Below, piece by piece: positions 1-6,586 of a DNA stretch of 64,000 bases (position 1 is the first letter of the stretch; each line of letters opens with the position of its first letter). The DNA lies in assembly GCF_036013525.1 (NCBI RefSeq), contig NZ_CP107853.1:12090001-12154000 (forward strand), written 5' to 3'. Both the position numbers and the translations under genes were made by a program. The DNA comes from Nonomuraea sp. NBC_00507 (GTDB lineage: Bacteria; Actinomycetota; Actinomycetes; Streptosporangiales; Streptosporangiaceae). The notes under the pieces were generated by a model. It had not been told where the DNA came from. It saw only the letters and a list, made by a program, of their open reading frames with translations, and searched no databases.

Positions 1-69
1 CGCCTGGCCGTCCAGAGTCTCGTCGCTGACCTTGGCCAGCCGGTCCAGGATGGGGCGGGTGTCAGTCAT
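1..69 (-). CDS. N-terminus of a gene coupled to the ECF sigma factor (partial)
   Basis: Only the first 23 codons are present (MTDTRPILDRLAKVSDETLD...), the rest lies beyond the left edge. Its ATG overlaps the TGA of the upstream sigma-factor gene in an ATGA arrangement, so the two are almost certainly translationally coupled. In actinomycetes the gene directly after an ECF sigma factor is often an anti-sigma or associated membrane protein, but the visible residues do not identify a family. That functional suggestion is inference from position only. Confidence 0.6.
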   Translation of the reverse strand, partial: MTDTRPILDRLAKVSDETLDGQA

Positions 70-671
70 GGGTTCCTCTCTGCCGAGATCCTCGTTGCCG
101 GAGCGGTGTGGTGCGCGGAGAGGCCGGCGCGCCCCAGGGCGCGGGCCAGCCGTTTACGCGCGCGGAAGAGCCGAATGCGTACGGCGTTGGACGAGCGGCC
201 CAGCACCTGAGCAATCTGGGCGGTGTCCAGGCCCTCCCACGCCAGCAGGGACAGCACTTCACGGTCCTCTTCCGGCAATGACCGGAAGACGCTAGTGATG
301 GCCAAGAGGCCGAGACTCTCTTCGGGACCCGGGAAGAACGGGGCTATCGTGTCGGCCAGCGCCTGCCGGTGATGCCGGCGGCGCCGCTCCCCTCGGTAGT
401 GGTTGGCCAGGGCCATGCGGGCCACGCCGTACAGCCACAGCGTGGCCTCTTCCCCCGGCGGCACGTCCTCGATGCGACGCCAGGCGATGGCGAAGGTCTC
501 CGCCACCACATCAGAGGCGTCCTCAGGCGATTCACAACGGCGAACGGCGTAGCCAAGGATCTGCTTGTAGGAGCGGTGATAGACCTCTTCAAAACGTTTG
601 ACACGCTCATCTTCCACAGGCGAATCCCATGGTCGGCCTCCTCGGGGGGTGGGGTCAGCTCGGATCTTCAC
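66..671 (-). CDS. RNA polymerase sigma factor, ECF family
   Basis: A 201-residue protein of normal ECF length. Sigma region 2 is seen around residues 25-100 (YHRSYKQILGYAVRRC, then DASDVVAETFAIAWRR, then WLYGVARMALANHYRGERR) and region 4 around 130-185 (LPEEDREVLSLLAWEGLDTAQIAQ... helix-turn-helix, then VRIRLFRARKRLARAL). It should direct core RNA polymerase to a small set of promoters. The longest frame begins with GTG at 671; a GTG about 18 codons later (VEDERVKRF) is an alternative. The next gene starts inside its stop codon, suggesting a two-gene sigma/partner operon. No cognate promoter could be identified. Confidence 0.85.
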   Translation of the reverse strand: MKIRADPTPRGGRPWDSPVEDERVKRFEEVYHRSYKQILGYAVRRCESPEDASDVVAETFAIAWRRIEDVPPGEEATLWLYGVARMALANHYRGERRRRHHRQALADTIAPFFPGPEESLGLLAITSVFRSLPEEDREVLSLLAWEGLDTAQIAQVLGRSSNAVRIRLFRARKRLARALGRAGLSAHHTAPATRISAERNP

Positions 672-1268
672 TCATCCGGTTCATGTCCGAAGAGGCTGGA
701 GCTATTTCAAATACGTCTGCACATACGTCGAGACGCGGACGCGATCGGCTTGAGAGAAACGACGGGCCGCGGGTCGTGCTCGCGACGGGACCGGAGTCCG
801 AACGTCCGATCCAGACCGTTCGATCTACCCCCATGATCTCGCACAGCTACCACGACGTTCACACCCGACCGCCACCACACCAGCCTTATCTACCTGCGAA
901 AACAGGATGGAGGCCTCTCGCTGATGCCCGATGCGGTCGCCTCTTTCCTGACATGCTGCTTCCACGCCGAGATGACGGGCCGGATCAGCTCCCACCTCGT
1001 CGGAGAGATCGCCGGAGCATGGCATGCGCTCGCCATGATTGCCAGTTGAGCGCATCTACACCCTGACATCGCTTCTTAGTCGCTGGCAGATGGGGCTACA
1101 GCGCTCGGCGACGGCCGGGCGGACCGCGGACGAGCCTGCCGGGTGTGATGTCCACCGCGCACGCCGAGGGCGCACTGAAGGAACTCCACCATCCGACATA
1201 GGGATCCCGGCCACACGGCAGCGCATCACTGACAGGAGATGTCAGCGGATCCTCCTTACGGTTCCCCT
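672..1268. other. About 600 nt without a confident gene
   Basis: No open frame here has a convincing start and homology. The plus-strand stretch 837-1049 reads without stops and with protein-like composition (LIYLRKQDGGLSLMPDAVA, then FHAEMTGRISSHLVGEIAGA), ending in TGA at 1047-1049, but it has no good start codon; it may be a gene remnant. The rest presumably carries the promoter of the sigma gene. Confidence 0.3.
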
Positions 1269-1727
1269 ATGAACAACAACTTCGATTGGTTCGTCGGTTC
1301 GTGGACATCCCAGCAGCGCCGCCTGCGCGAGGTTCTTGTCGGCTGCGACGACTGGTACGAATTCACCGGCATGTCCACATGCTGGAGCGCGCTCGGCGGC
1401 GCCGGTCACATCGACGAGGTCACCTTCCCAGAGCTTGGGACCGGCGGGGTGACGTTACGCCTGTACGACAAAGAGCGGGACGAATGGGCGCTCTACTGGG
1501 CGACCAGCAAGAGCGGTCTGTCTCTGCCGCCCGTGGTGGGCCGGTTCGGCGACGACGGGCGCGGCATTTTCCTCGCTGACGAGTCATATCAGGGCAAGCA
1601 GATCAAGGTCCGTTATATGTGGCTAGATATAACCGCGTCGTCGGCCCGGTGGGAGCAGGCATTCTCCACTGATGGCGGCATCACGTGGGAAACCAACTGG
1701 ATCGCGGAATTCACCCGCGCGAGCTAG
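1269..1727 (+). CDS. hypothetical protein, DUF1579-like fold suspected
   Basis: A 152-residue soluble protein beginning MNNNFDWFVGSWTSQQRRLREVL. The opening FDWFVGSW followed by RRLREVLVGCDDWYEF and the end RWEQAFSTDGGITWETNWIAEF match the general pattern of small actinomycete proteins related to DUF1579 (a beta-barrel of the lipocalin/SRPBCC sort). No catalytic residues can be named. An upstream in-frame ATG at 1239 exists but AGGAG lies directly against it, so the ATG at 1269 is preferred because the family pattern starts there. No signal peptide. It stands alone; the following 250 nt hold only a short coding-like patch (about 1740-1864). Confidence 0.6.
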   Translation: MNNNFDWFVGSWTSQQRRLREVLVGCDDWYEFTGMSTCWSALGGAGHIDEVTFPELGTGGVTLRLYDKERDEWALYWATSKSGLSLPPVVGRFGDDGRGIFLADESYQGKQIKVRYMWLDITASSARWEQAFSTDGGITWETNWIAEFTRAS

Positions 1728-1977
1728 ACAGAGCGTTTCGTGTTCGGGGACGGCGGGAGCCGATTCCGGGACGACAAGTTCATCGGCGGAGAGGGAATCA
1801 TCGACCCAGAGCGTCAAGGGCGCCGACACCGTCCCGTGCACCTCGCGTGGCTACGATACGAATAAGATCAACGCCCCAAGCGGTTCAACGTCACCGACAC
1901 CCTGGGCCTGAGCTCGCTCCAGTTGACGGTACTTCCAAGCCTGCCCGCCCAGCTTCTTCATCTTTGCGGATGAGGTT

Positions 1978-3147
1978 ATGAATTCACTTCGATACGCGTA
2001 CGCGGATGCCCGCGCATATCTTCCAGATGATGGGTGCATCAGCTGGATCAGGGGTTACACCCTCGAAGACGTGGTACGAATCTTCGGCGGTGATGAGTCG
2101 TCGATCTCACCGGCGACATTCCAGGAGGTGGAAGAGGAGGCCTGGGATTTGCTCGGCGAGGAGGACAACGGCGAGAGTGATCGGGCGGTGATGCTGGCGG
2201 CCCGGCATCAGGACTGGATCATCCTGCTGGAGATCTTCTATGGTCGCGCGCCGGACCATCTGCAGGCGATGTCGGCCGATGGCGCGGCACTCGCCGTGCG
2301 ATGGATGCAGCACCGGCCGGATATGGTCACCTATTCCGAGGCTGGGCGCCTGGTCGCCGACTTCGACGCCGGAAACCCGAATTCGATGACCCCGCACTCG
2401 GGTCATCAGTGGCTGCGTGCGCTCCCCGTGGCGGTGGAGGACTGGGCAGACGACGGTCTGGCGACCGCGTTGGCGCTGGGTGAGGAGCTGAGCGGCGTTC
2501 GCATCGATCGGGAATGGCTGAGTCGCCGGCATCTGAGGGTGGCACGCGGCGACATGCCCGTGCGGCCGCGGCCGTTCGAGGTTCCCTTCGAGATTGACGG
2601 CGTCTTACGGCCGTTCCTGGACAGTGACCCCGGCCTAACGACGATCGCGCGCAACCCCACGCCCGGACATCGTCATGACGTCATCAAAATGATCATCGAT
2701 ATCGCTCTCCGTTACGTGCGTGCCGAGACCGCCCTCGAAACGGAAGCGCTACGTCTGATCGCAAGCGGCATCAGGAACGAGCACACCGAACGCCTGCGAG
2801 GTGATCTCCTGGCGGAGGCCGATCAGATCAAAGACCTGATGAACCGCGCCGAGCAGGCCGCGATCATCCAAGGAATGCGGCATCGGGAGCCGTACAGCAA
2901 GCCCGGCTCCTCCGGCGATCCGGACTGGGCCATCTACGTCCCATACGTCAATGGTCCGGCCGACGTGCACCGGGGCAAGCAGCTCACCCTGCTGAGGATC
3001 CTGCGACTGGCCCTCGACGAAGACTGCGACTCCACGCAACGGGCCGCCGAAGAGTTGAGGGCTCTCGGGCTTGGGCCGGAGGATGGGATGAAGTCCTCCC
3101 TGCTGCGAGACCTGGCGTACTACATAACTCATGGAAAGAACCTTTGA
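1978..3147 (+). CDS. hypothetical protein with DUF6461-like N-terminus
   Basis: A 389-residue acidic, soluble protein. The N-terminal part (CISWIRGYTLEDVVRIFGGDE, about residues 20-40, and DRAVMLAARHQDWIILLEIFYGR, about 68-90) resembles the DUF6461 family of actinomycete proteins, which often accompany contact-dependent or competition loci. The central and C-terminal parts are helical and not recognised (LMNRAEQAAIIQGMRHREPY around 290-310). No signal peptide or membrane segment is visible. It appears monocistronic; the region on its 3 prime side is occupied by a decayed minus-strand gene. The function is unknown. Confidence 0.65.
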   Translation: MNSLRYAYADARAYLPDDGCISWIRGYTLEDVVRIFGGDESSISPATFQEVEEEAWDLLGEEDNGESDRAVMLAARHQDWIILLEIFYGRAPDHLQAMSADGAALAVRWMQHRPDMVTYSEAGRLVADFDAGNPNSMTPHSGHQWLRALPVAVEDWADDGLATALALGEELSGVRIDREWLSRRHLRVARGDMPVRPRPFEVPFEIDGVLRPFLDSDPGLTTIARNPTPGHRHDVIKMIIDIALRYVRAETALETEALRLIASGIRNEHTERLRGDLLAEADQIKDLMNRAEQAAIIQGMRHREPYSKPGSSGDPDWAIYVPYVNGPADVHRGKQLTLLRILRLALDEDCDSTQRAAEELRALGLGPEDGMKSSLLRDLAYYITHGKNL

Positions 3148-3207
3148 CGCCGGTCAGCGGGCAAGCCGTCGTGATCAGCGTCGGCTCGGCCTGCTTGCCT
3201 AGCGTGC

Positions 3208-3962
3208 TCAGCCGCTTGAAACGCCTTCGCCTGGTGCCGATAGGCGGGAACCGCTCGACACCCACTCCAGCCGGTCCCGCCACCGGTCTTCCGCCGTACG
3301 GAACGGCATCCTGATTCGCAGGTACAGCCCGTGGAAGACTCCCTGATCCGGGTGGTTCAGGAAAAGCTTCAGCGCATCCCCGGTCGTGGAGTCCGACAGG
3401 GCGAACGTGATGGTGAGGTACTGGTCAGGCTCTCGCGGAGTTCCTCAGCGGCCAGAACCGGCCTATGTCGACGAGAGCCTCCGCCGTCGTCCTCACGACG
3501 ACAGCGTCTACGCGATGGCAGGGGTCATTATCGACGCGTCGCACCGTGACGAGGTCCGCACCACGCTGGAGGGTCTCCGCCGAGGCAAGAGCCCTCACCT
3601 GCGCCGGCGTGACGAAACCCCCCGCCCGCCAGCGGCTCATAGCGACTACTCTCACCGAACTTCCCATAGCCGGCATGGTCACTGTGCACTTCTACAGCGA
3701 CGGACACCGCACCGAGCGAGCCCGGCGGCGCTGCCTCGAACCGCTTCTGATCGAGAACGATCGCGCCGGGGCGGTCAAGGTCGTCATTGAATCGCGCGCG
3801 CCCGAGCAGGACCGTCTCGACCGAGGACTCCTCACCGGACTCCGCAAAGCGACCATCGTGCCCAAAAGCCTGGCGGTCACCTGGCAGCCGTCGAGCAGTG
3901 AGCCACTGGTGTGGGTGGCCGAAAGGCCGGACACCCGATTCCATCGGGAGGCCCGGCCTCAC
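3208..3962 (-). pseudogene. decayed minus-strand gene split over three frames
   Basis: Reading leftward, three consecutive segments in different frames look like one former protein: about 3860-3650 (LLGRARFNDDLDRPGAIVLD, SVAVEVHSDHAGYGKFGE), about 3650-3440 (VTPAQVRALASAETLQRGAD, DAVVVRTTAEALVDIGRFW) and about 3435-3208 (EPDQYLTITFALSDSTTGDA, GVFHGLYLRIRMPFRTAEDR, then a stop at 3208-3210). Each has GC-rich third positions only in the stated frame, and each ends where the next starts, as expected for two frameshifts. The family is not recognised. A sequencing error cannot be excluded, but two independent shifts in one gene favour decay. Other readings on the plus strand lack codon bias. Confidence 0.5.
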
Positions 3963-4153
3963 TTCCGCACCCCAGAGGGATTGGCAGTTCCCAGTGTTGC
4001 TTCACCGAACGTAAGCAGGCAAGCGCTATGCGAAGGGATACCGACCAGACAGGTTACAGCAGCGCTCGGAGCTGCGTTGGCTTTGGCGGGCGCGGCGAAT
4101 ACACATCAGTGGTTCGCCCCGACCAGCGGTTCGTCGGCGACCGCGTGGTGTGC
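3963..4153. other. non-coding gap, nothing recognised
   Basis: Roughly 190 nt between the decayed gene and the membrane-protein gene that ends at 4154. No coherent coding frame, hairpin terminator or repeat was seen. Confidence 0.3.
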
Positions 4154-4735
4154 CTACGTGACGATGCGGCTGGAGCGGTCGAACAGCCAGATCGCGAGCC
4201 AGCCGATTCCCACGGCCATGGTAACGAGTCCGAAGTCCAGCGCCGCCTCGGGCACGAAGGCTCGCAGCGACACGGGTACGGCGCCGACGGCGTACAGGAC
4301 CAGCGGTGTGGTGGGGACCTCGCGGGACCGGAGCATGGCCGCGACGAAGGCAAGGGTTCCCAAGAGGAACAGGATGGATGCCGCGGTCAGCGCGATGCCG
4401 AGCGTGCCGTCGCGGAGCGCACCAATCGTATGGTCCGGGAGGTCGTTGAAGACGAAATTGATGACGAACTCCACGCCGACCAGCGCGGACAGGGCGAATG
4501 CGTTCAGCAGGAAGGCGACCAGGCCGAAGGTGCCGGCGCGGCGACCGAAGGCGAGGTAGAGGGCGGTGACAAGGGCCAGCGCCAGGATCTGGGCGAGCGG
4601 GGCGACCAGTTGGGTGAAGGCAGAGGTCGGGATGACCTCTGCGCGCTTGGCGGCATTGATGAGCAGGACGACGGCGCTTCCGCAGCCAGCGGCTGCGGCG
4701 ATGCGATAGAGCGTCGCAGGGACGGGATGGGACAT
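4154..4735 (-). CDS. integral membrane protein, DUF4386-like
   Basis: A 193-residue hydrophobic protein with about six predicted membrane segments (for example ALALVTALYLAF, FGLVAFLLNAFALSALVGVE, ALTAASILFLLGTLAFVAAML). Composition and length resemble DUF4386-type actinomycete membrane proteins. Start chosen at ATG 4735 because GGAGAAAG lies five bases upstream; a longer frame starts at 4747 without a ribosome site. It lies about 70 nt downstream of the small cytoplasmic gene at 4805-5041 and is probably in the same transcription unit as the DUF2306 gene. Its role is unknown. Confidence 0.65.
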   Translation of the reverse strand: MSHPVPATLYRIAAAAGCGSAVVLLINAAKRAEVIPTSAFTQLVAPLAQILALALVTALYLAFGRRAGTFGLVAFLLNAFALSALVGVEFVINFVFNDLPDHTIGALRDGTLGIALTAASILFLLGTLAFVAAMLRSREVPTTPLVLYAVGAVPVSLRAFVPEAALDFGLVTMAVGIGWLAIWLFDRSSRIVT

Positions 4736-4804
4736 GGCTTTCTCCAACGGTTTCGATGGTTGACGGCTCCCGGCCGGTGGCCAAGGGGCTGGTGGAACGA
4801 GGAG

Positions 4805-5041
4805 TCAGGGTGCGTCGATGACCTCTACCGAGATCAACGTGGCGCCAAGGTCGCGTACCTTGGCGAGCAGGCCGTGGAGTGCCGCTTGGTCGGGCACGAG
4901 ACCGCGCAGGGTGGTCGACCCGTCGTTCTCGTGGGTGAGGGTCAGATCGTCGAACCATGCGGTCCAGTGGTCGTCGAGGTGACCGTCGATCCGGAGCTCG
5001 TAGCGGGCGGGCGCCTGTCCTCTGCTGCCCTGGTCGCTCAT
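4805..5041 (-). CDS. small conserved cytoplasmic protein
   Basis: A 78-residue soluble protein (YELRIDGHLDDHWTAWFDDL, LTLTHENDGSTTLRGLVPDQ, AALHGLLAKVRDLGATLISV). This ELRIxGHLDxxW...DQAALHGLLxKVRDLG pattern is common in small proteins found beside membrane-protein genes in actinomycetes and Chloroflexi; no function is established that I know of. The ATG overlaps the TGA of the upstream DUF2306 gene (ATGA), so translation is coupled. Confidence 0.7.
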   Translation of the reverse strand: MSDQGSRGQAPARYELRIDGHLDDHWTAWFDDLTLTHENDGSTTLRGLVPDQAALHGLLAKVRDLGATLISVEVIDAP

Positions 5042-5778
5042 CGGGACTTCACGACCGGATCTGCGGACCGGCGGGCCGGCTGCCAACGGATGAACCACTC
5101 GGCGACGGCAAGGTTGATCGTCCAGCCCGCGCCCTGCAGAAGGGCCTCGCTGAGGTCGCTCTCCCCGAGGATCGTCTCCCCGATGCCGAGGGTGAACACC
5201 TGGGTGCCGGCGCCCAGGGCGAGGGCGTAGGCGCGGGTCATCCACACGCGGTGCCGGGCGACGTCGCGCCGCTTGATGGCGAGGACGCCGAGGACGAGGA
5301 TCGCGGCCATGCCCGATCCGGCCAGCAGCCGGAACGCGAACAGCAGGTCACCGCCTTCAGCGCGGGGATAGAACAGCGTCAACCACAGCGCGGACAGCGC
5401 AACGACCATGCCGGCGAGGACGAGGAGGCGTCCGGAGGCCCGATGCCAACCGGCTCTGCGGCGGCGGAGCCCGGCGCCGAACTGGAAGGCGCCGAGGACG
5501 GCGTACACGATGACGCTGACGATGTGCGCGACCAGCGGCACGGGTGAGGGGTCGTTGACGCGGGAAGGCAGCAGATGCGGGCCGCCCGACAGTTCGATGA
5601 GTCGGGCCGAGCCGGCCAGAACCGGGGCCAGGCTGAGCGCGACCAGCGCGGCGGGTACCCGCCAGGTCGACACGCGGCGCCGGACCGGCCGCCAAGACTG
5701 GGCCGGAGCTGCCTTCTTGCCAGAGGTTGGACCATGCTCGGGTCGGTTTACCGCGAAGGACCCGGTTCGGGACGTCAC
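5038..5778 (-). CDS. DUF2306 family membrane protein
   Basis: A 246-residue protein with a roughly 40-residue basic cytoplasmic N-terminus followed by several membrane helices (VPAALVALSLAPVLAG, LVAHIVSVIVYAVLGAFQFG, LLVLAGMVVALSALWLTLF, MAAILVLGVLAI). The GWHRASGRLL and DVARHRVWMTRAYALAL segments match the histidine-containing motifs of DUF2306. Starts with GTG at 5778, inside the stop of the preceding gene (GTGA). Function unknown; a heme-associated role has been suggested for related families, which is not supported by anything else here. Confidence 0.75.
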   Translation of the reverse strand: MTSRTGSFAVNRPEHGPTSGKKAAPAQSWRPVRRRVSTWRVPAALVALSLAPVLAGSARLIELSGGPHLLPSRVNDPSPVPLVAHIVSVIVYAVLGAFQFGAGLRRRRAGWHRASGRLLVLAGMVVALSALWLTLFYPRAEGGDLLFAFRLLAGSGMAAILVLGVLAIKRRDVARHRVWMTRAYALALGAGTQVFTLGIGETILGESDLSEALLQGAGWTINLAVAEWFIRWQPARRSADPVVKSR

Positions 5779-6464
5779 TCGACACCGGCCGCGTCGAGCC
5801 GCGCTCTGGGGTCGCTTTGCACGGACTCATGGGAGGTGCCACGCTGTTCGCGCCAGAGCGAGTACCCGAGGCCGGCCAGGGCCAGTCCGACAGGGAATGC
5901 GAGCAGCCGGTCGAGTGCGTGCGGGAGAAGAGGCACCAGGAGTGTGGCCACAGCTCCGACCGCGAGCAGCAGGGCAGCCCACCGCGCGAGGATGCGGGCC
6001 CGGAAGAGCGCGACACCGAACAGCAGACCGCCGAGCAGGTAGCCGACCGCCGACACCAGATTGGCCACCGGCAGGGGCCCCACGGCGCCGGTGACGGCAG
6101 CACCGGTGAAGGTCGCGAGGAAGTCACCGACATACTGGGGCGCCTGATCCGCGAGCGGCGGCAGGACGAACACCTCGACGAAGGTGACCGCAATCGTGAG
6201 CATGAAACAGGCTCCGAACAGCAGGAACCCGACCAGGCCCAGCACGCCGGTCTCCGTCACCTGGCGGAGGTACAGCCCGGTGAGCCCGACCAGCAGCAGG
6301 ACGGACATCGCCATGGTCAGGATCGCGGTAACGGTCCAGGCGGTCGTTGTGACCGTTGCGACGTCCTCGTGGGGATGGATCAGCTGGATGAGGATGAACA
6401 GCAACCCTCCCACCACGGCCGCCAGGCCGGCCGCACAGGTGAGTCTGGTGGTGGTAACGGACAT
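5775..6464 (-). CDS. integral membrane protein of unknown function
   Basis: A 229-residue protein with six likely membrane spans (LAAVVGGLLFILIQLI, WTVTAILTMAMSVLLLVGLT, LGLVGFLLFGACFMLTIAVT, VSAVGYLLGGLLFGVALF, WAALLLAVGAVATLLVPLL, LLAFPVGLALAGLGYSLW). GAGGGAAG precedes the ATG at good spacing. It is the first gene after the LAL regulator (gap about 120 nt) and overlaps the DUF2306 gene by four bases, so it begins the small membrane-protein operon. No catalytic motif identified. Confidence 0.65.
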   Translation of the reverse strand: MSVTTTRLTCAAGLAAVVGGLLFILIQLIHPHEDVATVTTTAWTVTAILTMAMSVLLLVGLTGLYLRQVTETGVLGLVGFLLFGACFMLTIAVTFVEVFVLPPLADQAPQYVGDFLATFTGAAVTGAVGPLPVANLVSAVGYLLGGLLFGVALFRARILARWAALLLAVGAVATLLVPLLPHALDRLLAFPVGLALAGLGYSLWREQRGTSHESVQSDPRARLDAAGVE

Positions 6465-6586
6465 GACGCTTCCCTCGCTTCGAGTCGCCGTGGCCAGGTG
6501 CCGCGGATGACTCGGAATCTAGGAAGCAAGGTGGTGACCGGGCATCCCCACACGATGTGATTGACGTGGTGAGAGCGGCGGCAGGG

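Noticed and set aside
1740..1864. Short plus-strand frame VFGDGGSRFRDDKFIGGE...
   Set aside because: Only about 41 codons, no ribosome site, no recognisable family; too weak to call a gene or relic.
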